Below, piece by piece: positions 10,087-21,708 of a stretch of 64,000 nt of DNA. The stretch is from Burkholderia pyrrocinia (lineage in GTDB: Bacteria > Pseudomonadota > Gammaproteobacteria > Burkholderiales > Burkholderiaceae): positions 434,001-498,000 of the forward strand of contig NZ_CP070978.1 in NCBI RefSeq assembly GCF_018417535.1, read 5' to 3'. The stretch's first letter is position 1. The number at the start of each line of letters is the position of its first letter. The notes beneath the pieces were generated by a model. The model did no database searches. It had not been told where the DNA came from and worked only from the letters and a program-made list of their open reading frames with translations. Position numbers and translations under genes: made by a program.

Positions 10087-10243
10087 GTGACGGGGATATC
10101 GCGATGCAGGCGGGCTGGACGCGAAATACCGGGTGCGACGGCCGCAGCCGATCGCGGCGAATCGCACTCGCACGGTGCAATCGGCACGTCCTGCACGCGC
10201 TGCACGCGCTGCGCGCGCTGCCGCGGTGCGTGGCGCGTTCCGG

Positions 10244-11599
10244 TCAGGTCGTGTCGTCGTCGCGCGGCGCCTCCGGCGCGCTTCGTTGAGCAGGTCGCCG
10301 CGCGGAAGGCTGCGCGTGCTCGTCGACGAATCGCTCGGGGGACGTCAGCGCGTCTTCAGCGATATCGGCAAGCGGCCGATTGCCGTCCATCGACGCTTTC
10401 TGCAGCATCCGATACGCCTCGTCCTCCCGCAGGTTGAAGCGCGTCATCAGCATGTTTTTCGCGCGCTGCACCAGCTTGCGTTCGTAGAGGGCGCGACGTG
10501 CCGCGTCGAGTTCGACCTCCGCGCCGGCCAGTCGCGCCGATTGCGACTCCAGCAGGGATTTCAGGCTGGCGAGCGTCCACGGGTCGGAGCCGGAGAGGCG
10601 TTCCGGCAGTTCGTGAACCGCCGTGCGCGCCGACAACGGATCGCCGGCGAAGAAATGGGCGAGCGCCTGGATATGCGGGGGAGGATTGTTCCGCAACTGC
10701 GCCATCAGGCGCTCGGAGTCGCGCAGCGTCCGATGCGCGTCGTCGATTCGTGCGTCGCACGTTTCCTGCACCTGCAGCGTCAGCGCAATCTGAAGGTGCC
10801 AGAGATCATCGATGCGGGCGCTCGCGGCGTCGAACCATGCTTCGCTCAGGCCGGCATCGAGCGCATCGCCGGCGTGTGCCGTGCACAGTACGCGTCGCAG
10901 CTTCTCGAGCGTCGCCACGTGCGGCTCCGTCATGCGTGTTTCCCGCCATGCGTTTTGCGCCGCGCTCGCGAAGTTCGCGAAGACTTCGAGACTGCGCTCC
11001 TGCGCGGCGATCAGATACAGCAGGCGCTGCTGCTGGTCCGCCGAAAACGTGCCGGCCGCGAACATGTGCGCGCCGACGGCGCGCTCCTGTCCCGCTTCCT
11101 CCTTGCCCTCGACGACATGGACGAGTGCAATCAGCATGCGCGACACCGACGGATCCGCCGCGCTGTCGGCGAGCTGGAAAATCAGCTCCACCAGGCCGCC
11201 GATCACGGTGCTGAACGCCTGGACGGAATCCGGCGCGGACAGCGCAAGGTGGCCGATCCGATCCCGCAGCACATCCAGCGATTCCAGGTCGAGCAACACC
11301 CATGCGATCAGCGACAGCAGGCGCGACGTCGAGCCGCGCGCGGGCGTCAGCTCCAGATCCAGGCGTTCGCGCAACTGAGCGACGAGCGGCGCCGATTCGT
11401 CGCGCGATGCCGCGCGTTCCGCGGCAAAACGCCTGCCGCTCGACGCCAGATAGATGCTGGTGGCGCCGCGCTCACGCTGCAGCGCATGGATCAGGCGGCC
11501 GAGCAGGTCGACCAGTTCGATCTGCTCGGCCAGGTGGCGCAGGGACGCGATTTCCTGCTGCTTGGCGAGCAGCGCGAATTGCAGGGCGGTGGCGGGCAT
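10244..11599 (-). CDS. nasR: NasR-like nitrate-sensing ANTAR antiterminator
   Basis: The 451-residue protein has an N-terminal and central all-helical NIT (nitrate/nitrite-sensing) type region. A C-terminal ANTAR RNA-binding domain lies at about residues 375-425, recognisable by the AKNMLM..F..RE.EAY.ML pattern. Proteins of this layout bind nitrate or nitrite and then bind hairpin pairs in nascent leaders to prevent termination. The ATG at 11599 is chosen over an upstream in-frame start because the following sequence (MPATALQFALLAKQQEI) begins the conserved part. The next gene downstream on the same strand, the formate/nitrite channel, carries a leader terminator and hairpins that fit as its target. 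It is longer than classical NasR. Confidence 0.85.
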   Translation of the reverse strand: MPATALQFALLAKQQEIASLRHLAEQIELVDLLGRLIHALQRERGATSIYLASSGRRFAAERAASRDESAPLVAQLRERLDLELTPARGSTSRLLSLIAWVLLDLESLDVLRDRIGHLALSAPDSVQAFSTVIGGLVELIFQLADSAADPSVSRMLIALVHVVEGKEEAGQERAVGAHMFAAGTFSADQQQRLLYLIAAQERSLEVFANFASAAQNAWRETRMTEPHVATLEKLRRVLCTAHAGDALDAGLSEAWFDAASARIDDLWHLQIALTLQVQETCDARIDDAHRTLRDSERLMAQLRNNPPPHIQALAHFFAGDPLSARTAVHELPERLSGSDPWTLASLKSLLESQSARLAGAEVELDAARRALYERKLVQRAKNMLMTRFNLREDEAYRMLQKASMDGNRPLADIAEDALTSPERFVDEHAQPSARRPAQRSAPEAPRDDDTT

Positions 11600-12373
11600 G
11601 GTGGGTACTGACGGTCGGCAAGGGGCTCGGTGCAGTGTAGTGCGGACAATAAATGTCGTTGACGTGGGCAACACCCGGAGAACCGGCCGATTCGTCGATG
11701 ATTGCTCGTTTCGGAAACCGGCGATCAGCGATCACCTTCGCCCGAAACGGCCGACCGGCACGACGGTCGCTCGCTGGCGGGCTTGCTCGGGTGTGCGATT
11801 GCACTGCCGCATGAAATTGTCATTCGTGACCTGCCTGATTTCTTCGGGCTGATCAAGTCGGCGGAGCGGACGTCCGCAACGGGTCACCATGGCCACACGC
11901 CGGAGTTGTAGCCGCTGCTCGAGGCGGACCTGCGGCTCGGATGTTTTGCGAGCACTCGGGATTGACGCAGATCGACGTGCAGCACAAACCTTTGGATCGT
12001 TGTGTCGACCGTCATGAGTCAGTCACTCTTTCCGATTCGCTCGCAGACGTACCCAATGCCGTGCGGTCGAATAATGAAACTAAACGACACATCACCGCGA
12101 AATAAATTTCCTGATTGTTACTGAATTTCCCGGCATAACACCGCGAAACAAATTTCCTGATTGGTTACTGAATTGCCCGGCATAAACAAGAGCGGCAAAT
12201 AATTTATAAAAAACGGACAAGGACTCTGTACTTCCGATCGTCCAGGTGATACCGTTTATTTTATGTTGCCCTCCGGGAGTGATTTTCCTGCGGACATTCA
12301 ACTTTTGACGAATCGAAAAGGATGTGAAGTTGCTGATGTTCTGAATTTTCCTTGATTTTTATGAGGAATTTAA
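11600..12373. other. 774-bp gap without a convincing gene
   Basis: The left part (to about 12050) has Burkholderia-like composition and only short, broken reading frames, possibly decayed coding sequence. The right part is much richer in A and T and contains the tandem repeat at 12093-12185. It leads into the small secreted-protein gene. No RNA gene is recognised. Confidence 0.5.
12093..12185. repeat. Tandem repeat, two copies of 46/47 bp
   Basis: Copy one (12093-12138) and copy two (12139-12185) both begin CACCGCGAAA and end CCCGGCATAA. They differ by a few substitutions and a one-base indel. They lie head to tail with no spacer. They may be the multi-repeat end of a lost mobile element or a protein-binding array; which one cannot be decided from sequence alone. 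Confidence 0.8.
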
Positions 12374-12691
12374 ATGAAGAAAATCGCGCTTGCTGTTTTG
12401 GCTTTCTCCATCTTGGATGCAACTTCATTTGCGGCCGTCACCAATGCTGGAGTTTTGACCGTTTCCGCCATAAAGAGCCAAGTCAATGATGGCACATATT
12501 TCCATTATCATTTTTCCGTCGACTTCGGATCGGCATCAGCGTGCAACGATAGCAACGACTGGCCAATCAATTCCAATAATCCAGCAATTAATCAAGTTCT
12601 TCAAACAGCTTACATCACCGGCGTAAGTTTCAAGGCAGGAATTGACAATACATCGGGATGTATCGTGACCACAGTTGAGCTTCAATCGTAA
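12374..12691 (+). CDS. Small secreted protein, unknown function
   Basis: The 105-residue product starts with a Lys-Lys n-region and a hydrophobic core (ALAVLAFSIL) ending near an Ala-Ala site, so a Sec signal peptide of about 20 residues is likely. The mature part is rich in Asn, Ser and Thr and has two Cys that could form one disulfide in the periplasm. A GAGGAA Shine-Dalgarno sequence sits a few bases before the ATG. The codon use is clearly more AT-rich than that of the neighbours, which suggests recent acquisition. I do not recognise the family. It lies 242 bp upstream of prnA in the same direction, but nothing links it to pyrrolnitrin. Confidence 0.7.
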   Translation: MKKIALAVLAFSILDATSFAAVTNAGVLTVSAIKSQVNDGTYFHYHFSVDFGSASACNDSNDWPINSNNPAINQVLQTAYITGVSFKAGIDNTSGCIVTTVELQS

Positions 12692-12903
12692 TTAAACCGT
12701 AATTTTGTAGATGCGCGCAAAACTGCCCCGGACCGGTGCGCTGGACGGTGTGTTGTCGTCAGGCGATGGGCGGTTGGAAGGTCTTTTCACGGACAGTTGC
12801 CGAACTTCACTGCGATTCACTACGCCTTCCCGGTGTCATTTTTCGTGATGGGCAAGACACGTCATGACGCGTTACCGGACGAGTTGCGAGTTCAGCTCGA
12901 TAA

Positions 12904-15635
<2,732 letters not shown>

Positions 15636-15686
15636 CGCCTGACGCGCGCGGCCATGTGTTCCATCTCACAAGGAGAGTTTGCCCCC

Positions 15687-17387
15687 ATGACTCAGAAAAG
15701 CCCCGCGGACGGGCGCGATAGCAACCACTTCGACGTGATCATCCTCGGCTCGGGCATGTCCGGCACCCAGATGGGGGCCATCCTGGCCAAACAGCAGTTT
15801 CGCGTGCTGATCATCGAGGAGTCGTCGCACCCGCGGTTCACGATCGGCGAATCGTCGATCCCCGAGACGTCCCTTATGAACCGCATCATCGCCGATCGCT
15901 ACGGCATTCCGGAGCTCGACCACATCACGTCGTTCTACTCGACGCAGCGTTACGTCGCGTCGAGCACGGGCATCAAGCGCAACTTCGGCTTCGTGTTCCA
16001 CAAGCCCGGCCAGGAGCACGACCCGAAGGAGTTCACGCAGTGCGTCATTCCCGAGCTGCCGTGGGGGCCGGAGAGCCATTATTACCGGCAAGACGTCGAC
16101 GCCTACCTGTTGCAAGCCGCCATCAAATACGGCTGCACGGTCCGCCAGAAGACGAACGTGACCGAATACCATGCCGACAAAGACGGCGTCGCGGTGGCCA
16201 CCGCCCAGGGCGAACGGTTCACCGGCCGGTACATGGTCGACTGCGGAGGACCCCGCGCGCCGCTCGCGACCAAGTTCAAGCTCCGCGAAGAGCCGTGTCG
16301 CTTCAAGACGCACTCGCGCAGCCTCTACACGCACATGCTCGGGGTCAAGCCGTTCGACGACATCTTCAAGGTCAAGGGGCAGCGCTGGCGCTGGCACGAG
16401 GGGACCTTGCACCACATGTTCGCGGGCGGCTGGCTCTGGGTGATTCCGTTCAACAACCACCCGCGGTCGACCAACAACCTGGTGAGCGTCGGCCTGCAGC
16501 TCGACCCGCGTGTCTACCCGAAAACGGACATCTCCGCGCAGCAGGAATTCGACGAGTTCCTCGCGCGGTTCCCGAGCATCGGGGCGCAGTTCCGGGACGC
16601 CGTGCCGGTGCGCGACTGGGTCAAGACCGACCGCCTGCAGTTCTCGTCGAACGCCTGCGTCGGCGACCGCTACTGCCTGATGCTGCACGCGAACGGGTTC
16701 ATCGACCCGCTCTTCTCCCGGGGGCTCGAGAACACCGCGGTGACCATCCACGCGCTCGCGGCGCGCCTCATCAAGGCGCTGCGCGACGACGACTTCTCCC
16801 CCGAGCGCTTCGAGTACATCGAGCGCCTGCAGCAGAAGCTTCTGGACCACAACGACGACTTCGTCAGCTGCTGCTACACGGCGTTCTCGGACTTCCGCCT
16901 GTGGGACGCGTTCCACCGGCTGTGGGCGGTCGGCACGATCCTCGGGCAGTTCCGGCTCGTGCAAGCCCACGCGAGGTTCCGCGCGTCGCGCGACGAGGGC
17001 GACCTCGATCACCTCGACGACAACCCCCCGTACCTCGGGTACCTGTGCGCGGACATGGAGGGGTACTACCAGTTGTTCAACGACGCCAAAGCCGAGGTCG
17101 AGGCCGTGAGCGCCGGGCGCAAGCCGGCCGAGGAGGCCGCGGCGCGGATTCACGCCCTCATCAACGAACGAGACTTCGCCAAGCCGATGTTCGGCTTCGG
17201 GTACTGCATCACCGGGGCCAGGCCGCAGCTCAACAACTCGAAGTACAGCCTGCTGCAGGCGATGAAGCTGATGCACTGGACGCAGACCAGCGCGCCGGCG
17301 GAGGTGAAGAAGTACTTCGACTACAACCCGATGTTCGCGCTGCTCAAGGCGTACGTCAGGACCCGCATCGACTTGGCGCTGAAGTAG
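15687..17387 (+). CDS. prnC: Monodechloroaminopyrrolnitrin 3-halogenase PrnC
   Basis: The 566-residue protein matches PrnC, the FADH2-dependent halogenase that chlorinates the pyrrole ring at C3. It shows the dinucleotide-binding motif GSGMSG (residues 21-26) and a WLWVIP version of the halogenase WxWxIP motif. The ATG at 15687 is preferred over an in-frame ATG at 15654 because it follows an AAGGAG ribosome-binding site and begins with the known N-terminus MTQKSPA. The gene follows prnB after 51 bases and precedes prnD by 24. Confidence 0.98.
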   Translation: MTQKSPADGRDSNHFDVIILGSGMSGTQMGAILAKQQFRVLIIEESSHPRFTIGESSIPETSLMNRIIADRYGIPELDHITSFYSTQRYVASSTGIKRNFGFVFHKPGQEHDPKEFTQCVIPELPWGPESHYYRQDVDAYLLQAAIKYGCTVRQKTNVTEYHADKDGVAVATAQGERFTGRYMVDCGGPRAPLATKFKLREEPCRFKTHSRSLYTHMLGVKPFDDIFKVKGQRWRWHEGTLHHMFAGGWLWVIPFNNHPRSTNNLVSVGLQLDPRVYPKTDISAQQEFDEFLARFPSIGAQFRDAVPVRDWVKTDRLQFSSNACVGDRYCLMLHANGFIDPLFSRGLENTAVTIHALAARLIKALRDDDFSPERFEYIERLQQKLLDHNDDFVSCCYTAFSDFRLWDAFHRLWAVGTILGQFRLVQAHARFRASRDEGDLDHLDDNPPYLGYLCADMEGYYQLFNDAKAEVEAVSAGRKPAEEAAARIHALINERDFAKPMFGFGYCITGARPQLNNSKYSLLQAMKLMHWTQTSAPAEVKKYFDYNPMFALLKAYVRTRIDLALK

Positions 17388-17411
17388 TCGGCCGACGACG
17401 ACACGAAAACG

Positions 17412-18524
17412 ATGGACGACATTCAATTGGATCAAGCGAGCGTCAAGGAGCATCCCCCGGCGGCGTACGACGCGACCACGCGCCTGGCCGCGAGCTGGTA
17501 CGTCGCGATGCGCTCGGACGACCTCAAGGACAAGCCGACGGAGTTGACGCTCTTCGGCCGGCCGTGCGTGGCGTGGCGCGGCGCGACGGGGCGGGCCGTG
17601 GTGATGGACCGCCACTGCTCGCACCTCGGCGCGAACCTGGCCGACGGGCGGGTCGAGGACGGGTGCATCCAGTGCCCGTTTCACCACTGGCGGTACGACG
17701 AGCAGGGCCAGTGCGTTCACATCCCCGGCCACAGCCCGGCGGTGCGCCGGCTGGAGCCCGTCCCGCGCGGGGCGCGCCAGCCGACGTTGGTCACCGCCGA
17801 GCGGTACGGCTACGTGTGGGTCTGGTACGGCTCCCCGCAGCCGCTGCACCCGCTGCCCGAAATCGCCGCGGCCGACGTCGACAACGGCGACTTCATGCAC
17901 CTGCACTTCGCGTTCGAGACGACGACGGCGGTCTTGCGGATCGTCGAGAACTTCTACGACGCGCAGCACGCGACCCCCGTGCACGCGCTCCCGATCTCGG
18001 CCTTCGAGCTCAAGCTCTTCGACGACTGGCGCCGGTGGCCGGAGGTCGAGTCGCTGGCCCGGGCGGGCGCGTGGTTCGGTGCCGGGATCGACTTCACCGT
18101 GGATCGGTACTTCGGGCCCCTCGGCATGCTGTCGCGCGCGCTCGGCCTGAACATGTCGCAGATGAACCTGCACTTCGATGGCTACCCCGGCGGGTGCGTC
18201 ATGACCGTCGCCCTGGACGGAGACTTCAAATACAAGCTGCTCCAGTGCGTGACGCCGGTGAGCGACGGCAAGAACGTCATGCACATGCTCATCTCGATCA
18301 AGAAGGTGGGCGGCGCCCTGCGCCGCGCGACCGACTACGTGCTGTTCGGGTTGCAGACCAGACAGGCCGCGGGGTACGACGTCAAAATCTGGAACGGGAT
18401 GAAGCCGGACGGCGGCGGCGCGTACAGCAAGTACGACAAGCTCGTGCTCAAGTACCGCGCGTTCTACCGGGGCTGGGTCGACCGCGTCGCCGACGCGACC
18501 GCTCGACCGCACCGCCGCGAGTGA
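17412..18524 (+). CDS. prnD: Aminopyrrolnitrin oxygenase PrnD
   Basis: The 370-residue protein matches PrnD, the Rieske N-oxygenase that turns the amino group of aminopyrrolnitrin into the nitro group of pyrrolnitrin. The N-terminal Rieske [2Fe-2S] ligands are visible as CSH and CPFHH. The mononuclear iron site follows as ENFYDAQH with a second His five residues on. It needs electrons from a flavin reductase. The gene that follows after six bases encodes such a reductase but is disrupted, so electron supply here must come from another enzyme if the pathway works. Confidence 0.97.
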   Translation: MDDIQLDQASVKEHPPAAYDATTRLAASWYVAMRSDDLKDKPTELTLFGRPCVAWRGATGRAVVMDRHCSHLGANLADGRVEDGCIQCPFHHWRYDEQGQCVHIPGHSPAVRRLEPVPRGARQPTLVTAERYGYVWVWYGSPQPLHPLPEIAAADVDNGDFMHLHFAFETTTAVLRIVENFYDAQHATPVHALPISAFELKLFDDWRRWPEVESLARAGAWFGAGIDFTVDRYFGPLGMLSRALGLNMSQMNLHFDGYPGGCVMTVALDGDFKYKLLQCVTPVSDGKNVMHMLISIKKVGGALRRATDYVLFGLQTRQAAGYDVKIWNGMKPDGGGAYSKYDKLVLKYRAFYRGWVDRVADATARPHRRE

Positions 18525-18530
18525 GCAGCG

Positions 18531-18840
18531 ATGCGTGAGTCGGCGGCCCTGGCCGAGCCGGTCTCGGCCGCGTCGTTCCGCCAGGCGCTCGCGAACCTGG
18601 CGAGCGGCGTCACGGTCATCACGGCGTACGGCGTACGGCGCGGCGGGCCCGCTCGGGCTCACGGCCACCAGCTTCGTGTCGGTGTCGCTCGCGCCGCCGC
18701 TGGTTTTGGTGTGCCTGGGTAGGGGCACGCGGACGCACGACGACGTTGTCGGCGCCGAGCGCTTCGGCATCAGCGTCCTCGAAGAGCGCCAGGCGGGGAT
18801 CGCCGAGCGGTTCGCGCGCCCCGTCATCGATCAGTTCCAT
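18531..18840 (+). pseudogene. prnF: PrnF-like flavin reductase, frameshifted and truncated
   Basis: The start (18531, six bases after prnD) encodes the N-terminus of a small flavin reductase of the HpaC/FMN-binding split-barrel type. After TVITAYG the frame is lost. The sequence GGCGTAC occurs twice in tandem (18622-18628 and 18629-18635); removing one copy restores a continuous frame reading AYGAAGPLGLTATSFVSVSL and onward. The similarity then stops near 18840 after VIDQF, well short of the expected length of roughly 160-190 residues. The gene is therefore doubly inactivated. The reductase identity comes from the motif and position; PrnF is the known partner of PrnD in Pseudomonas. Confidence 0.85.
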
Positions 18841-18917
18841 GCCTCGTTTCGATGACGCCATTCTTCGCTTCGCGATTCAGGGGTTTGGGGAGCAATGGAG
18901 CAGGGAAGTCAGTCAAG

Positions 18918-19130
18918 GTAAGCGGCTCGGCGCGACCAGTTCCAGATTCGCGCGCGAGTGGGGCATGATGCGAGAGCCTGGAGCGTTCCGTGAGGATCAC
19001 GTGAGATCGTGCCCACGATCGTGGATCATGGGCACGATCTATCTGGATCCATGAAGCAGTCAGGCAGTGCCATGCGAGCTGACCGACGTCAGCTTGTCGA
19101 CCACATTCCAAGGCAGCAGTTCGTCGACGC
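18918..19130 (-). mobile_element. IS66-family remnant (terminal about 210 bp)
   Basis: The sequence starting GTAAGCGGCTCGGCG at 18918 resembles IS66 terminal repeats, which begin GTAA. On the minus strand, 19060 to about 19130 reads RVDELLPWNV followed by a short tail and a stop, like the C-terminus of the IS66 transposase. A 12-bp inverted repeat (19004-19015 and 19029-19040) lies between them. The rest of the element is missing, so it cannot move by itself. The family call rests on these two short matches. Confidence 0.5.
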
Positions 19131-19306
19131 GCGTGCTCGAAGCCGCCATCCGGGAGAAGGTCGTATTCGTGCCGGGCAGGGCGTTCCATGCGAGCGAGCC
19201 GGAACCCGACACGCTGCGCCTGTCGTACTCGATGCTGGGCGACCGGAATGCCGGCGAAGCGGCGCGCCGCCTGAAGCTGGCGTGGGATGCCGTCACCCGC
19301 GGCTGA
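19131..19306 (+). pseudogene. C-terminal fragment of a PLP-dependent aminotransferase
   Basis: About 58 codons encode a typical fold-type I aminotransferase end (VLEAAIREKVVFVPG..FHA, then LRLSYS and a terminal amphipathic helix). This resembles 2-aminoadipate-type or MocR-type enzymes. The upstream part of the gene is missing and replaced by the IS66 remnant. It is a dead fragment. Together with the truncated prnF it marks a deletion or insertion junction. Confidence 0.75.
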
Positions 19307-19387
19307 GCCCGCGCGTCGGCTTCGCATCCGCCGCGCCGCCCGCCCGTTTCACCCTGCGCGCCGGACGCTCTCGCGTCCGGTACCGCC

Positions 19388-20632
19388 TCACTTGCCGGCG
19401 ACCGAAGTCGCCCGCGTCGAGCGCGATTGCATGCGCAGCGTAAACCTGACGAGCGGTGCGGTCAGCGCCGTCGTCACCAGCGCGAACACGACGAGAATCG
19501 TGTAAACACGCGCCGGAAGAATCTGCATCTGCAGACCGATCGATAGCACGATCAGCTCCATCAATCCGCGCGTATTCATCAGCGAGCCCACCAGCATCGC
19601 GTCGTGCGGCGCAAGCCCGGTGGCGCGCGCACCCAGATAGCTGCCGCCGAACTTGCCGACGAACCCGCCCGCGAAAAACACGCCGAACCACAGCCATGAA
19701 GTCGAGTCGTCGATCGTCCCTATCGACGCATGCAGCCCCGCATGGGCAAAGAACACCGGCATCAGCACCAGCTTGACGAAGCCCTCGACGCTATCGTGCC
19801 AATCCTTCGCGACGCCCGGCACACGCCGCACGAACAGCGCCGCGGCAAGCGCGCCGAATGCACTGTGGAACCCGATCATCGAGGTCGCCAGCGCCGACGC
19901 CATCACGAAGCAGAACAATACTGCCAGCCGGTCGCGCGCGGCATGCGCCGTCGATGCGAGCCGCGCGAGCGTCGGGCGGACCACGAAGCGCACCAGCAGC
20001 GCGCTCAGTGCCAGATAGACGAGCAGGCTGACGAGCATGCGTGCGAATGCCCAGCCCGGCCCGTTCGACAACGATGCGATTGCCGCAAGCAGCATCCAGC
20101 CGAGCGCGTCGGTGAGCATCGCGGCAGACATCGCATGCCTCGCGCCCGCCATCGCGCCGAGCGTCAGGTCATCGATAATGCGCGCCATGACCGGCACCGC
20201 CGATACCGCGAGCGCAACGCCGCAAAACAGCACGTACTGCAACGCCGGCGCATCGCTGGCGAGCGTCCCCTTCGACACGACCGCCACGATCATGCCGATC
20301 GCGGCCGGCACGAACAGGCCGCCCGCCGCAATCGCAACCGGCACGCGCCACCGGCTGCCGCGCAGCGTGACGCCGAACTCCATGTGCAGACCGACCTGAA
20401 ACATCAGCAACACCAGACCGACCTCGGCGACTTGCGCCATCCCCGACGGCGCACGCGGGCCGAACAGCACATCGTAGAAATCAGGTGCGATGATGCCGAA
20501 CAGCGAAGGCCCGAGCAGCAGGCCGGCCGCGATCTCGCCGACGACCGCGCACTGGCCGAGTCGTTCGGCAACGCGGCCGCAGACGTTGCAGAGTCCGATC
20601 ACGAGCACGAGTTGCAGCAGCCAAATAGTCAT
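19388..20632 (-). CDS. Cation/proton antiporter, CPA2 family
   Basis: The 414-residue membrane protein has about 12 hydrophobic segments and the features of the Na+(K+)/H+ exchanger family. These include the early GEIAAGLLLGPSLFG motif and acidic residues in a mid-protein segment (LTDALGW) that normally bind the ion. The start at 20632 (MTIWLLQLVL) is chosen because it begins the first transmembrane helix; an in-frame upstream start would add an Arg-rich, non-membrane stretch. It appears intact and stands alone between gene remnants. The substrate cation cannot be told. Confidence 0.88.
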   Translation of the reverse strand: MTIWLLQLVLVIGLCNVCGRVAERLGQCAVVGEIAAGLLLGPSLFGIIAPDFYDVLFGPRAPSGMAQVAEVGLVLLMFQVGLHMEFGVTLRGSRWRVPVAIAAGGLFVPAAIGMIVAVVSKGTLASDAPALQYVLFCGVALAVSAVPVMARIIDDLTLGAMAGARHAMSAAMLTDALGWMLLAAIASLSNGPGWAFARMLVSLLVYLALSALLVRFVVRPTLARLASTAHAARDRLAVLFCFVMASALATSMIGFHSAFGALAAALFVRRVPGVAKDWHDSVEGFVKLVLMPVFFAHAGLHASIGTIDDSTSWLWFGVFFAGGFVGKFGGSYLGARATGLAPHDAMLVGSLMNTRGLMELIVLSIGLQMQILPARVYTILVVFALVTTALTAPLVRFTLRMQSRSTRATSVAGK

Positions 20633-20881
20633 GAAATGCCTCAGGAAAGTGCGTCCGACGCAGAGACGCGGAAGACGGACAAGCGGGTGACGATCGGACA
20701 CGGCGGCAAGCGATGCGATACGATCGCGCGCCGCCAAACGGGCGGCGCGACAGCCGGTCCGGTCGGATCTCGCATCGATCCTATAGCGCGATCACGCGCG
20801 ACGATACTGGAAGGACCTACAGGCAGGCCATGGCGGAAAAATGCGGTAGCGCGGCCCGTTCGGGTACGTGCGCCCGGATGG

Positions 20882-21456
20882 TCAGGCCGCGCGCTCCGCG
20901 GAGTCCGAAAGCGTGTCGACGTAGGCGGACGGCACGTAGCGGAACCCGTTGCGGATGAAATTCGCCATCTCGTCGATCAGTGGCGAGGGCCCGACGGCGG
21001 CAAGTGCAGCGTCACGGCAAAATCAGGCAATTCGGGCAGACCTGCCGGCAATGGCAGGATCTGCAGATCGGCGGGCACCGTCGACGCGAACCATGCAGTC
21101 ACGGCCATGTCCAGCCGGACCGTCGCTTTCGTCGCCTCGATATCGCCGTTTTCGAAGACGGTTCGCCATGCGATACCGCGCTTCGTCGGCGCATCGAACA
21201 GCGCCGGCCGGAATACGCATGCGTCGCTGACGATCGACACCGCCAGCGGCCGTTTCATGTAGGCGTTGCCACCGCTGGCGCCCACCCACATGAGCCGCTC
21301 GGTCCGCAAGCATTCACCGCCCGGCTCGCTCGCCGCCTGCTCGACCACCGCGATATCCACCTTGCCGCCGAGCAATGCGGCCACCAGTTCGACCGACGCA
21401 AGGTTGACCAGCACGACCTCGACGTGCGTCCTGTCGCATGCATCGCCCCTCCTTGA
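20882..21456 (-). pseudogene. LysR-type regulator remnant
   Basis: The minus strand encodes a LysR substrate-binding domain (VEVVLVNLASVELVAALLGG and onward) but no helix-turn-helix, so the N-terminal third is missing. Near 20985-20990 the frame breaks. A one-base shift within the GGCCC run restores the natural end SPLIDEMANFIRNGFRY through to a stop at 20882. The gene is thus truncated and frameshifted. Confidence 0.8.
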
Positions 21457-21708
21457 AACCGTCCCCGCTTCAATTTTTCGTCGGTCAGGTCATTTCGACG
21501 CTGTGCTGCGCGCGATGAGTCGCTATCGAGAGGCGAGCATGTTCAAGAACTACCGCCGGTTGCGTTAGCGGAATCAACGGAAACGATTAGCGCTCTAACG
21601 GACGGCATTAGCAGAATCTACGAACTTCAACAGCATGTCCTCCGCGAGCGAGATCATCCGCCGCGGAGCGCAAGGTAGCGCGACAGACCGGCAGAAGGGA
21701 CGCCAAAA

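Noticed and set aside
12092..12301. 69-codon minus-strand frame over the tandem repeat
   Set aside because: Half of it is translation of the repeat itself, and no ribosome-binding site or homology is apparent.
15666..18827. 1,053-codon open frame on the minus strand across prnC-prnD
   Set aside because: It is antisense to two well-supported enzymes and has shadow composition.
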